This document shows positions 44,401 through 53,668 of a DNA stretch of 64,000 nt, piece by piece (the first letter of the stretch is position 1; every line of letters begins with the position of its first letter). The notes beneath the pieces were generated by a model, which worked only from the letters and a program-made list of their open reading frames with translations, was not told the origin of the DNA and searched no databases. The translations under genes and the position numbers were made by a program. The DNA lies in assembly GCF_030068605.1 (NCBI RefSeq), contig NZ_JASJOU010000026.1:1-64000 (forward strand). Reading direction: 5' to 3'. This DNA comes from Xanthocytophaga agilis (GTDB lineage Bacteria > Bacteroidota > Bacteroidia > Cytophagales > 172606-1).

Positions 44401-44409
44401 TAAATAGTA

Positions 44410-45522
44410 TCATGCAATAGCGGATGAAGTAGTAGTACCTGTAGAGGACAAAACGATCGTTTTTGCTTCCATTGGTGGCAATACAATGTGTACACAAGTC
44501 CACTGATTCTCTTCACTTTCTACTTGGATCTGGCCATTAAGTTTTTCAATAGCCTTTTGTACTACATATAATCCCAAACCGTTCCCTTTAGAGACTTCAG
44601 AACCACGATAGAACAAATGGAAGATTTCAGGAAGCATGCTTTTGGAAATCCCAATTCCATTATCATATAGTTCGATAGCAATAGAATCCTGTATTTGTTT
44701 AATAGTTAATCTAACTACTGGCTGACGATTGGTGCGACAGTGAAAAATAACAGAATTTGCTATCAGATTTTTTAAGATGAATGTGATAAGCCGAGGTTCA
44801 GAGATGAGCCTGATATTTTTTTCTATATCTATGTCAAACTGGATTTTGGATGCATAAGCACTGATGATAGAAGAATGCTGTACCTGGCAGACCAAGTCTT
44901 CAAAATCAATTTCTCCACATTCGTATTCGTCATGATTGATAGTATTGATCATTGAAAATTTCTCCAGCATACTATCCATATTGATAGCTGTATCGTTGAT
45001 TTTTTCAAAAAGCATTCTACCCGAGGCTTCATCAAAACCAAGCTTTGATACTTCAACCAATCCCATCAGGGTTGTGATTGGGCGGCGCAAATCATGTGAG
45101 GCACGGTATAGGAACATGTCAAGTTCCCGATTGACCTTACTTAGTTTAAGTGTTCTTTCTTCTACAATAGCTTCCAGATTAGTATTGATAACTCGTAACT
45201 CTTCATTTGCCTGTTGAACTTGATTCTGAATATCAAATAACTCCTGCCTTTTTTTCTCTATTTCCAGATGCATATTGCCTTGCATATTTTTTCTGCTCCA
45301 CACTACAAGAACAACAAGGATAGTCAATATGATGCTTATAATAATCAGCAATGTAATATACATTCTTTGAATCTGGTTCTCTGCCTGGAGTGTTTCCACT
45401 CTTTGCTGCATTTGATCTGCAGATAATTTTGAATAAGACATCCCCTCTGTACTAACAGCCACTGCAAATGCACAAAGCAAAGATGACCTGAAAAAAGCTG
45501 GGTATAAATATTTCATAGGCAA
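44410..45522 (-). CDS. Orphan membrane histidine kinase with coiled coil
   Basis: 370 residues. Signal-like N-terminus, a membrane helix at about 54-73 (ITLLIIISIILTILVVLVVW) and a coiled coil at about 80-135 (EIEKKRQELFDIQNQVQQAN), then HisKA with SHDLRRPITTL and the ATP domain (FILKNLIANSVIF, LYDNGIGISK, NGLGLYVVQKA). No sensory domain is visible outside the membrane, so the input may come via the membrane or a partner. No response regulator is adjacent. A start at Met3 (45516) is possible. Target unknown. Confidence 0.88.
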   Translation of the reverse strand: MPMKYLYPAFFRSSLLCAFAVAVSTEGMSYSKLSADQMQQRVETLQAENQIQRMYITLLIIISIILTILVVLVVWSRKNMQGNMHLEIEKKRQELFDIQNQVQQANEELRVINTNLEAIVEERTLKLSKVNRELDMFLYRASHDLRRPITTLMGLVEVSKLGFDEASGRMLFEKINDTAINMDSMLEKFSMINTINHDEYECGEIDFEDLVCQVQHSSIISAYASKIQFDIDIEKNIRLISEPRLITFILKNLIANSVIFHCRTNRQPVVRLTIKQIQDSIAIELYDNGIGISKSMLPEIFHLFYRGSEVSKGNGLGLYVVQKAIEKLNGQIQVESEENQWTCVHIVLPPMEAKTIVLSSTGTTTSSAIA

Positions 45523-46056
45523 TGCTTTAACAGGAACTTCTATCGATTGGAAGATAAAGATGCAGCAATTATCTGTGAGAAAGAAATGTATCTCTTATAG
45601 ATGATGTATGTTTAACATTTATTTGGAGGTAAACCGACATTACTTTTTACAAAAGATGTTTTTTTTTGAGAAAAACTCACACCTGAATTACCTGCAACTG
45701 TTTACTTTTGATCCATCTGCCGATACAAGGAAAATTTACTTCTTTTACTTTTTTCTTGTTTTTTTGATTTTCAGGCACTTAGTAACTATCATTGATTTTT
45801 TCTATCACATAATATCATTGTTTTCTTTTGATAATCAGTATATTATATAGGGGTCATATAAAAGTTATAGATGGTATTCTCACATCTGCGTTTGTATTTT
45901 TCTTATTCAAATTTTACTTATCAAGATTTTATCTGATTTGTCTTTTCTATGATTTACTACTTTTCATTACGTCTTAAACTTTTTTGAATCTATGTACTCG
46001 GAAAAAGTAGGAAATTCCGGATACCATACTGATTACCAATTTGTCTGAAAAATGAC
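45523..46056. other. Long AT-rich intergenic region (534 bases)
   Basis: It lies between the orphan kinase and the ald terminator. Frames here are T-rich and unconvincing. One TACTTTTG (45713-45720, plus) has the -7 form but no -33 and no gene in range, so it is probably chance. No RNA gene was identified. Confidence 0.5.
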
Positions 46057-46115
46057 ATATATAAAAACAAAGAACCCTATAAATTTAATTTACAGGGTTC
46101 TTTGTTTTTATATAT
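46057..46115. terminator. Very strong terminator after ald
   Basis: A perfect 22-base stem (46057-46078 with 46094-46115) and a 15-base AT loop; the arm itself holds A5 and T5 runs, so it works on either strand. Confidence 0.9.
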
Positions 46116-46123
46116 AGACTTTT

Positions 46124-47254
46124 CTAATGTACTGTTTCCAGTTCCAGGTAATTATTAACATCGACTAATGGTAAATTCCATGCTTCTGCTACACCATTAT
46201 ATACTACGTCACCATTAATAACATTTAGTCCAAGCTGTAATTCGTGATTTTCACGACATGCTTTCTTCCAACCTTTGTTAGCTAATTGAAGTGCATATGG
46301 AAGAGTTGAATTTGTTAGTGCCAGGGTAGAAGTATACGGTACTGCTCCAGGCATGTTTGCTACACAATAATGTACTACATCATCTATGATATAAACAGGA
46401 TCAGCATGAGTAGTCGGCTTGCTGGTTTCAAAACAACCACCCTGATCAATGGCTACATCTACCATCACAGTACCCGGTTTCATAGTTGAAAGCATATCAC
46501 GTGTGATAAGACGAGGTGCTTTGGCTCCAGGAATCAGTACACCACCTATGATAAGATCAGCACTTTGTACCATCTCACGAATATTATATTCATTGGAAAC
46601 CAATGTATCTACATTAGTAGGCATAATATCTTCCAGATAACGCAAACGAGCCAGACTGATATCCATAATCGTTACATTTGCTCCAAGACCAGCAGCCATC
46701 TTTGCTGCTTGAGTTCCTACAATTCCTCCACCTAATACTAGTACATTAGCTGGTTTTACACCTGCTACACCTCCCAAAAGAATACCACGCCCTTTATGAG
46801 TCTTTTCAAGATATTTAGCACCTGCCTGAATAGACATTCGTCCTGCAACCTCTGACATAGGAACCAACAAAGGAAGACTTCTATCTGATTTTTCTACTGT
46901 TTCATAAGCCAGACATATTGCCTTGCTCTTGATCATAGCGTGAGTCAGTTCTTCAGAAGATGCAAAGTGGAAGTAAGTGAATACAAGCTGATTTTCTTTG
47001 ATAAGCCCATACTCACTGGCAATAGGCTCTTTTACCTTTATTATCATCTCCGCAATACCGTATGTTGCTTCAATGGTTGGGAGAATTTCTGCACCAGCCT
47101 GAATATACGTTTTATCGGCAAACCCACTGCCTTCTCCTGCGCCAGCCTGAACATATACCTGATGCCCGTGTTTTTTTAGTTCAGCTACACCTGCAGGGGT
47201 AACTGCTACACGGTTTTCATTGGTTTTAATTTCCTTAGGAACACCAATAATCAT
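46124..47254 (-). CDS. ald: Alanine dehydrogenase
   Basis: 376 residues, family length. MIIGVPKEIKTNENRVAVTP holds substrate-binding Arg15; Lys75 (IKVKEP) and catalytic His96 (FTYFHFAS) are present. The NAD domain starts near ANVLVLGGGIVGTQAAKMA. VDVAIDQGGCFETSKPT is the expected later motif. The enzyme converts L-alanine to pyruvate and ammonia with NAD+ in the cytosol, used in alanine catabolism or reductive alanine synthesis. The gene is divergent from an Lrp/AsnC regulator, the usual arrangement, and has an unusually long predicted leader with hairpins (see 47358-47564). Confidence 0.96.
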   Translation of the reverse strand: MIIGVPKEIKTNENRVAVTPAGVAELKKHGHQVYVQAGAGEGSGFADKTYIQAGAEILPTIEATYGIAEMIIKVKEPIASEYGLIKENQLVFTYFHFASSEELTHAMIKSKAICLAYETVEKSDRSLPLLVPMSEVAGRMSIQAGAKYLEKTHKGRGILLGGVAGVKPANVLVLGGGIVGTQAAKMAAGLGANVTIMDISLARLRYLEDIMPTNVDTLVSNEYNIREMVQSADLIIGGVLIPGAKAPRLITRDMLSTMKPGTVMVDVAIDQGGCFETSKPTTHADPVYIIDDVVHYCVANMPGAVPYTSTLALTNSTLPYALQLANKGWKKACRENHELQLGLNVINGDVVYNGVAEAWNLPLVDVNNYLELETVH

Positions 47255-47357
47255 AATTAAAGAGGAATTTTAATTTGTTGATGAAGTATTTTCTATTTAT
47301 CTGTATCAATACTATTGATTAATCATCTACTTTCTTTTTAAAAATTGTAATTGATTG

Positions 47358-47395
47358 TTTAGACCATTGTATATTTGAAGAAAAAATGGTCTAAA
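47358..47395 (-). promoter_or_regulatory. Hairpin in the ald leader
   Basis: Perfect 10-base arms TTTAGACCAT (47358-47367) and ATGGTCTAAA (47386-47395) around an 18-base loop. It lies about 105 bases before the ald start, inside the predicted leader. It may be part of a regulatory RNA fold. Confidence 0.5.
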
Positions 47396-47442
47396 GCTTC
47401 TTTTACAAAATATTTTTTTACGAAAAGTGTGATATTAAAAAT

Positions 47443-47474
47443 AATACTTCGGAGATTGTAGCCTCCGAAGTATT
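47443..47474 (-). terminator. Terminator-like hairpin in the ald leader (possible attenuator)
   Basis: AATACTTCGGAG (47443-47454) pairs exactly with CTCCGAAGTATT (47463-47474), loop 8. On the minus strand it is followed by ATTTTTAATA, as in a terminator. It lies 53 bases after the predicted minus-strand start near 47527 and about 190 bases before ald. It could end a short RNA of about 85 bases or act as an attenuator. On the plus strand the T-run is weaker. Confidence 0.6.
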
Positions 47475-47533
47475 TCATTTTAGTTTGTTGATACGAGAAT
47501 ATTTGTTGATGAAGTACTGGTCTTTTATTATGA

Positions 47534-47564
47534 CAAAGCTAAATAATGTAGCAATTATTTCCAA
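47534..47564 (-). promoter_or_regulatory. Promoter of ald (or of a small RNA)
   Basis: On the minus strand TTG (47562-47564), 20 bases, then TAGCTTTG (47534-47541): an exact Bacteroidota -33/-7 promoter. Start expected near 47527, 273 bases before the ald start codon. Confidence 0.65.
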
Positions 47565-47670
47565 TAGTGTTTTAATGTTTGGTAAATAAAACTTATTTTT
47601 ATTGTTAATGTAGTAATATTTTATTTTCGGGGTAACTTATAAACTGTTTTTTTAGAAAAATTTTCTTTTT

Positions 47671-48132
47671 ATGGAGGAATTAGATGACCTTGATGTTACA
47701 ATCCTGCGACTGCTTCAGGAAAACGCCCATTATACCAATAAGGAAATTGCTGCCCGATTAGGTATGACTATTACTCCTGTATATGAGCGGATCAAGCGTT
47801 TGGAAAATCAGGGATATATCAAGAAATACATTACTTTACTGGATAAAGAGAAAATCGGTAAAACATTGACATCTTTCTGTAGTGTCTCTTTGCGCCATCA
47901 TACAAAAGATAATGTAGAACAATTTGAAAAAGAGATTCAACAGTTCAATGAGGTACAGGAATGCTATCATGTAGCAGGAGCTACAGATTTCCTACTCAAG
48001 GTGACTGTCAAGAATATGAGTGAATATCACGATTTTGTTCGCAATAAATTATCCACTATTGAAAATATTGGTAATCTAAACAGCTCCTTTGTACTGAATG
48101 AAATAAAATATACTCTTGCTTACGATATTTAG
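47671..48132 (+). CDS. Lrp/AsnC-family transcriptional regulator
   Basis: 153 residues. The N-terminal helix-turn-helix is ILRLLQENAHYTNKEIAARL followed by TPVYERIKRLENQGYIKKY; the C-terminal ligand-binding RAM domain spans about 65-150 (VQECYHVAGATDFLLKVTVK). Members bind amino acids and act as octamers on DNA. Being divergent from ald, it most likely responds to alanine or another amino acid and controls ald; this is inference from layout. The end of the gene is embedded in a perfect terminator hairpin (48131-48179). Confidence 0.93.
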   Translation: MEELDDLDVTILRLLQENAHYTNKEIAARLGMTITPVYERIKRLENQGYIKKYITLLDKEKIGKTLTSFCSVSLRHHTKDNVEQFEKEIQQFNEVQECYHVAGATDFLLKVTVKNMSEYHDFVRNKLSTIENIGNLNSSFVLNEIKYTLAYDI

Positions 48133-48179
48133 TTCCCAATAAGGTAAGTTGATTTAATCAACTTACCTTATTGGGAACT
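48131..48179. terminator. Perfect bidirectional terminator containing the stops of two convergent genes
   Basis: A 22-base exact stem (48131-48152 with 48158-48179) and a five-base loop. The stop codons of the Lrp gene (48130-48132) and of the minus-strand gene (48163-48165) lie in or at its arms. Confidence 0.9.
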
Positions 48180-51100
48180 CATAAGAAACAACGGCATTAT
48201 TGTTCACACCTGCTAGCAGGATTTTTTTACCTGTCGAGGGTGAAAGTGTTTGCAGGCATCGTATATCTCCTTTTAGGTATAAACCTACCTGAGATGGTGG
48301 AACAGAAGTGAAATATCCTTTGCCATCTCCTAAGAGAAGTAATCCGTATGACGCATCATACTTTCCGAATTTTACACGAGTAGTAGACAAATTTCCTGCA
48401 AGGATAAGATCAGGTTTGGAGTCTTGGTTCACATCCTCAGATAAAATTGCGTAGATAGGGGCATATTGTGCTTCAATGGGTAAAGGTTTTAAGATAAGCT
48501 TACTGCCTGTATTTTCAATATAAACAGATTCAGCTCTCTCTGCTTTATGTACCTGGGTGGTTTTTAATAGATCTTCCGTGAAAAAATTTGTTATCTGTGC
48601 TGTAGAGTAGGTAGCATAATTGGTAAATTTTTTTCTGAGGACAGGTATCTGTTCTAACATGTCATCGCGTGAAGCCATCGGATAACTGACATCCCCTACA
48701 TAATAACATAAGATAGGATCAAGAGTCCCATTATCATCAAAGTCTCTATAATATATGGAGGCAGGTTTGTTTACAGATACTTTAATCTGAGAATTTAACC
48801 CTAGATTACCTGCTACAAAATCCAAATCACCATCTTTGTCAAAGTCAGTTGCATGGATTTTATTCCAGAAGCCGGACGAAGGTTCTGAGATCCATTGGGC
48901 TGACTGATCTGTCAGCTTATTTTGTTGTTGAATAAAAACTTTGATAGGCATCCACTCTCCACACACTATCAGATCAGGAGCCTGATCTTTATTCAGGTCT
49001 ACCCAAGTGGCATCCGTAATCATTCCTGCATTTTGTAGTGTAGGAGATATGTTTTGTATTTGGTTACTGAAATGACCTTGGCCATCATTGATAAGTAAAA
49101 AGCTTTGAGGGGACATCGGATATTTTCCTGGTATGAGCCTGCTTCCTACAAACAAGTCTATATCTCCATCTCTATCATAGTCTGACGCTTTGACACAGGA
49201 GCCACTTTCATATTCAACAGGAAGTGCCTGAAGTGTTTTCTGAAAATTACCCTTGCCATCATTGATATACAGCCGATCCTGTAACAATGGATCATTTTTA
49301 TTAAATTCATTGCCTCCACTCACTACATATAGATCCAGATCTTTATCGCCATCACAATCAAAAAATAGCGCATCTGTATCTTCCGATAGACTATCTTGCA
49401 GGAATGTTCTCTGGGGCTTTACTGTAAATTTTCCTGCAGGATACTGAATGAATAGTTTTCCGGATGAACCTTTGGTTCCTGCAATATAAACATCCTCCAA
49501 TCCATCTCTATTTACATCTGCTTTGGCAATACATGGCCCTGATCGGGAAAGCATTTGTGGAATCAAAAGCTGACTCTTGAAGTCGTTAAAGTTGTTTTCT
49601 GTATGGGTATAGGTAATGATATCTTTTCTTTCTGTAAAATATGTTTTGGTAGCCGGAGTGGTGTAATGATACATTGCCTGAGCATCAGATTCTTTTAATG
49701 TAATTGTTTGGTTGGCTTGTAGCCGAGTTATCTTCTGTGTATGATCTGATGGCCAGATAATAATCAATGAGTCAATTGTAGATTCCTGTCCAATACCAAA
49801 ATGTACATTCTGATCTACTGATGATTCATATCCACGAACAGGCATCTGTTCCTGATACTGACATTTGCCTTTTGTATAAATTTTAATTTTTGCGCCGATC
49901 CCAGTGTGATTAAGTTTGGTACCAGTAAGCTTTACTGACAGATAGGTATTTTGTTGCAGGTTTGTACTATTGTTTTCATATATCGAGGCAAATTCATTAA
50001 TGTTATTAACGACCAAATCCAGATCGCCATCATTGTCCAGATCTGCGTAGGCTGCGCCACTCGATACATTCTTTCCTCCAAGTCCCCATTCATCTGTTTT
50101 CTTCGTAAAAGTAAGATCACCATTGTTATGATATATATAGTTTTCGACCTCTGATGAAGGCATTTTTTCAATGATCTGGTTAATAGTGAGCTTTTCTCCT
50201 TTTAGTTGAGTATCAGTAGAGTATTTGAGAAAATCCATGTCAGTATAGTCCCGAACATAGCCATTGGTTACAAACAAATCTTTATATCCATCATTGTCAT
50301 AATCACCAAACAACGCAGCCCAGCTCCAGTCTGTATTGGAAACACCTGCCAGTTGGCCTATCTCGCTGAACGTACCATTGCCATTATTCAGATGCAACAT
50401 ATTTCGCATGTACTGGTAGTGGAAACCTAAGTCTGTGAGCAACTGTACTTTATCATAGTTTTCTGCGCCTGAGGTCATCTTTTGTCTTTTGTTATCTTCT
50501 GGCAACATATCCAGTGTCATAATATCCGGATAACTATCATTGTTATAATCAGCTATATCGGACCCCATCGAGAAAAGAGATGTATGTCCAATCTGCTCTT
50601 TCAGTTTTTCAGAAAATGTGCCATTTTGGTTATTGATATACAGATAGTCCTGTTCATTAAAATCATTGGATATATATATGTCAGGCCAACCATCCATATT
50701 GATATCTGAAACGGCAAGTCCAAGACCAAAACTGAGCACATTGGATATAATTCCTGCTTGTTCGCTTATATCTACAAAATGGCCATTGTCATTTCTATAC
50801 AACTTGTTTCCATAGGCAGGGTTCTTCTGTGTTTTTAGCTCAGCCAAAACTTTTCCAAATCCCGCATATTCACGGGTAGAGTGATTCAAAACAAAAACAT
50901 CCAGATCTCCATCTTTGTCATAGTCGAAAAAACTGGCATGAGTTGAGTAACTATCATCTGCCAGACCATATTCTGCTGCTTTTTCAGTAAAGGTGTTATC
51001 ATGATTATTAATAAAAAGTAGATTTTTTCGTTTTTCAGGATCTATATCTGCAGAGCGACATACATAGATATCCAGCCAACCATCCGCATTGATATCTGCC

Positions 51101-51468
51101 ATTGTAGCTCCTGTACACCAACCCTGTTTCTCTGCTACCTGTGATTGTTGGGTAATATCTTCAAATTCAAGATTTCCCTTATTCAGATATAATCGATTTT
51201 TAACCATGTTGCCGCTAAAGAATATATCCTGAAGCCCATCATTATTAACATCTCCTACGGCTACTCCACCTCCATTGTAAAAGTAGGAGTAACGCATGAT
51301 GTTCATATCCTCTGATTCCTGAATCAGGTTTCTGAAATTTATATTGGTCTGATTTTCTGAGAGCCTTGTGAATAAGGTAGAATGATCAGAGTGATGACAG
51401 GAATAGAATAGAATAAAACAGCTAAGAAAGAAATAGTGTAACCGCTTGTATAGAATAGATACGATCAT
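48163..51468 (-). CDS. CRTAC1-like lipoprotein with FG-GAP/VCBS repeats and an ASPIC/UnbV domain
   Basis: 1101 residues. The lipobox is ILFYSC (Cys24). The chain is a run of calcium-binding-type FG-GAP/VCBS repeats of the form VAVGDVNNDGLQDIFFSGN, spaced 40-60 residues, predicting one or two large beta-propellers. In the middle (about 515-580) is an ASPIC/UnbV domain (NHTGIGAKIKIYTKGKCQYQ, QNVHFGIGQESTIDSLIIIW). Such proteins are on the cell surface and may bind polysaccharides. It overlaps the YdcF-like gene by four bases (ATGA). No T9SS tail is seen. Function unknown beyond binding. Confidence 0.88.
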   Translation of the reverse strand: MIVSILYKRLHYFFLSCFILFYSCHHSDHSTLFTRLSENQTNINFRNLIQESEDMNIMRYSYFYNGGGVAVGDVNNDGLQDIFFSGNMVKNRLYLNKGNLEFEDITQQSQVAEKQGWCTGATMADINADGWLDIYVCRSADIDPEKRKNLLFINNHDNTFTEKAAEYGLADDSYSTHASFFDYDKDGDLDVFVLNHSTREYAGFGKVLAELKTQKNPAYGNKLYRNDNGHFVDISEQAGIISNVLSFGLGLAVSDINMDGWPDIYISNDFNEQDYLYINNQNGTFSEKLKEQIGHTSLFSMGSDIADYNNDSYPDIMTLDMLPEDNKRQKMTSGAENYDKVQLLTDLGFHYQYMRNMLHLNNGNGTFSEIGQLAGVSNTDWSWAALFGDYDNDGYKDLFVTNGYVRDYTDMDFLKYSTDTQLKGEKLTINQIIEKMPSSEVENYIYHNNGDLTFTKKTDEWGLGGKNVSSGAAYADLDNDGDLDLVVNNINEFASIYENNSTNLQQNTYLSVKLTGTKLNHTGIGAKIKIYTKGKCQYQEQMPVRGYESSVDQNVHFGIGQESTIDSLIIIWPSDHTQKITRLQANQTITLKESDAQAMYHYTTPATKTYFTERKDIITYTHTENNFNDFKSQLLIPQMLSRSGPCIAKADVNRDGLEDVYIAGTKGSSGKLFIQYPAGKFTVKPQRTFLQDSLSEDTDALFFDCDGDKDLDLYVVSGGNEFNKNDPLLQDRLYINDGKGNFQKTLQALPVEYESGSCVKASDYDRDGDIDLFVGSRLIPGKYPMSPQSFLLINDGQGHFSNQIQNISPTLQNAGMITDATWVDLNKDQAPDLIVCGEWMPIKVFIQQQNKLTDQSAQWISEPSSGFWNKIHATDFDKDGDLDFVAGNLGLNSQIKVSVNKPASIYYRDFDDNGTLDPILCYYVGDVSYPMASRDDMLEQIPVLRKKFTNYATYSTAQITNFFTEDLLKTTQVHKAERAESVYIENTGSKLILKPLPIEAQYAPIYAILSEDVNQDSKPDLILAGNLSTTRVKFGKYDASYGLLLLGDGKGYFTSVPPSQVGLYLKGDIRCLQTLSPSTGKKILLAGVNNNAVVSYEFPIR

Positions 51469-52001
51469 GAATCAGTGGTCGGGTGGTTAGACTTTGTGAA
51501 AATATTATTTTCAGAAGGGTACATAGACTTAATTCGTACTAAAGCTTGTTCTTCATGACTGGTTAGTTGTTGAAGATATTCCTTTGAAAGTGCCGATGTT
51601 GCAGAGATAAAAGTAATAGGCTGACTGGGCTGAAAATAGGTGAAAAGGTATTTTACACGAGGCATATGGAAATCAGATGAAACAACGATAACCATTTGTA
51701 GTTTATACTGCTCTAACACTGATCTGGATAAACTGGCATCTTCAACAGTATTCTTACTTAATACAGGATTCAGGATAAGGCTGGCATCAATTCCTTGTTC
51801 AACCAGATATTGTTGAGCATACATGGCATGAGGATATTGGGTAGTATTAAAATGTTCTCCGAAACCACCCGTGCATACAATTGCAAAGGTTGAGTGTTGT
51901 TGATGAACAGTTATGCCCATTTGTAAACGATCCTGGGCAATGGTACTAAGTATTCCTTCCATGGAATTGGTGTGGCCTAAGATTAGAATAATTCCTTCCA
52001 T
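51465..52001 (-). CDS. YdcF/DUF218-like protein
   Basis: 178 residues. The DUF218 pattern is present: GIILILGHTNSMEG at the start, AIVCTGGFGEHFNTTQYP, LVEQGIDASLILNPVLSKNT followed by VEDASLSRSVLEQ, then VIVVSSDFHMPRVKYLF. The S-x-N-T-x-E-x and S-S-D-F-H-M-P-R motifs are those of YdcF-type proteins. No membrane helix, unlike ElyC. It is co-translated with the ASPIC/UnbV lipoprotein through an ATGA overlap. DUF218 members are tied to envelope or nucleotide metabolism, but the reaction is not established. Confidence 0.85.
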   Translation of the reverse strand: MEGIILILGHTNSMEGILSTIAQDRLQMGITVHQQHSTFAIVCTGGFGEHFNTTQYPHAMYAQQYLVEQGIDASLILNPVLSKNTVEDASLSRSVLEQYKLQMVIVVSSDFHMPRVKYLFTYFQPSQPITFISATSALSKEYLQQLTSHEEQALVRIKSMYPSENNIFTKSNHPTTDS

Positions 52002-52023
52002 ATTTTATACCTGTGAATTAAAA

Positions 52024-52054
52024 TAAACCCTGAAACTATCAGTTTCAGGGTTTA
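52024..52054 (-). terminator. Terminator of the SusC/SusD operon
   Basis: A perfect 14-base stem (52024-52037 with 52041-52054), loop 3, followed on the minus strand by TTTTAATTC. Confidence 0.85.
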
Positions 52055-52073
52055 AAATTGTCAATCACCTTCA

Positions 52074-53633
52074 TTAATTTTTATCCCACCAGAGAGGTGT
52101 GGTTACTTTATCCTCACCACCCAATAGTGTTTTTGCTTTTTCTACTTCTGTACCATTGGTCTGTTTTTCTACATCAAGGAATGGAATACGACGAAGAACT
52201 CCTCCGGCTGGAATATCCGGATTATCGGAATTGGGTACCGGATATAATTTAGGATAACGTGTTCTGCGGTATTCTGCCCAGCCTTCAAAACCATCTGGAA
52301 ATATTGCCAGCCATTTCTGAGTAGCTATCTGCTCTCTTTGTACTTCAGTATCTGTGGTATTAAATTTAACCGGAATACTTGATAAGGCTGTAGAGTTCAA
52401 ATAATCTCCAGGTGCAATAGGAGTTTTCGTGCTATTGGTGTAGGTCGCAATAGCTGCAGCATCAGTGATACCCCATTGTTTCATGGAATTTTCAATGCCT
52501 TTTTCATAAAAGTCTTTGGCTGTACCTCCCATTGACCATCCGTTTAATGCTCCTTCTGCCAACAAGAAGTAAGCTTCAGCTGTACACATTACATTCTGGG
52601 ATGTCTCAAGGCCTGCACTGGCGTTCCATCTTTCTCCAACATGAGAAGTATAATCTGCTGTATTGACTAATTCGGTTAACTGAGTCGTTTTAAGACCATT
52701 ACGAAGACCTTCATAGGTTCCTGTTTTCACTGTAGGCATAAAGTATTCACCAATACGTGGATCTTCATATCCTTTAAGAACTGATTCCATGGAAGCACTC
52801 ATTCTAAATTCATTCCAGTCAGACATAATAGACAGTCCGTTATAATCTTGTCCTTTGGTACTTCGTTGAATAAGTGCATCATCTGTTGGACTTATTTGAA
52901 AAACGCCATTTGATACAGCTGCTTCTGCTTCACTTTTAGCACGTGTTGGATCTACTTTGGAAATGCGCAACGCTAAACGAAGCCGGAGAGTATTGGCAAA
53001 CTTAATCCATTTACTTACATCACCTCCATAGATAAGATCAAAGCTTTCATAAGGTTTTGTCCCTGTTTTTGTTTTTAGAATAACAACTGATACATCTAGT
53101 TGCTTAAAGAAGTCGTCATAGATTTTGTCCTGTGCATCATAGGCAACTGAAATGGCAGGTTCTCCGGCTTTGAAATAAGGAATTGGGCCAACATAATCAG
53201 TCCACCGATGAAACGACCATACCCACCATATCCTTGCAATTGCATTCTCAGCAGAAGTAGAATCTGTATTGGCTAAGATGGATTTTAACTGAGGTACAAC
53301 CTCTGTATATTGTGATGACCATGGAGATGCAAGCCAATCCATTCGGATTACAAAACGATCAGATGGAAAATAGGTCGCTACACAGGCAAAATATTGTGCA
53401 TATTGGTCTGCAAAGAGATTTTGCCCAACCTGATAATACCAATAAGGAAGTGTTGCTGACGATTGCGCTTTAGCAAATAAGTATGAGATTTCCGTTGGTC
53501 CCAGGGTAGATACTTTGGTTTTGTCTGTATTGATTTCATCAAAGTTACTTGTACAGGAAATTGTTCCTAGTAAGATTCCTGTAAGCATGGCAACAATGAC
53601 AAGTCTGAATATTATATAGTATGATGTTTTCAT
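52074..53633 (-). CDS. SusD-like outer membrane lipoprotein (SusD/RagB type 2)
   Basis: 519 residues. The lipobox is GTISC (Cys27) and the mature start SNFDEINTDKTKVSTLGP is that of the SusD-like_2 family (FDEINTDP). The helical core is recognisable as SSATLPYWYYQVGQNLF and RIWWVWSFHRWTDYVGPIPY (TPR-like), and the terminal WAEYRRTRYPKLYPVPN is conserved in the family. It binds oligosaccharides or peptides at the cell surface and closes over SusC. It lies 35 bases after SusC in one operon. The ligand is unknown; an amino-sugar glycan would fit the neighbours, but this is inference. Confidence 0.93.
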   Translation of the reverse strand: MKTSYYIIFRLVIVAMLTGILLGTISCTSNFDEINTDKTKVSTLGPTEISYLFAKAQSSATLPYWYYQVGQNLFADQYAQYFACVATYFPSDRFVIRMDWLASPWSSQYTEVVPQLKSILANTDSTSAENAIARIWWVWSFHRWTDYVGPIPYFKAGEPAISVAYDAQDKIYDDFFKQLDVSVVILKTKTGTKPYESFDLIYGGDVSKWIKFANTLRLRLALRISKVDPTRAKSEAEAAVSNGVFQISPTDDALIQRSTKGQDYNGLSIMSDWNEFRMSASMESVLKGYEDPRIGEYFMPTVKTGTYEGLRNGLKTTQLTELVNTADYTSHVGERWNASAGLETSQNVMCTAEAYFLLAEGALNGWSMGGTAKDFYEKGIENSMKQWGITDAAAIATYTNSTKTPIAPGDYLNSTALSSIPVKFNTTDTEVQREQIATQKWLAIFPDGFEGWAEYRRTRYPKLYPVPNSDNPDIPAGGVLRRIPFLDVEKQTNGTEVEKAKTLLGGEDKVTTPLWWDKN

Positions 53634-53668
53634 AAAGTCTGTAATTAATAATGTAGGTAATGAATTGC

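Noticed and set aside
45713-45720. TACTTTTG as promoter of a small RNA
   Set aside because: It has no -33 element and lies in T-rich DNA where the pattern is expected by chance; only the ald terminator lies downstream.
45608-45850. 80-codon Phe/Tyr-rich frame in the large spacer
   Set aside because: The translation is the outcome of T-rich DNA rather than a plausible protein.
47370-47377. TATATTTG as a plus-strand promoter of the lrp gene
   Set aside because: It matches the core, but it lies 290 bases before lrp and inside the loop of a predicted leader hairpin. The AT-rich setting makes chance likely.
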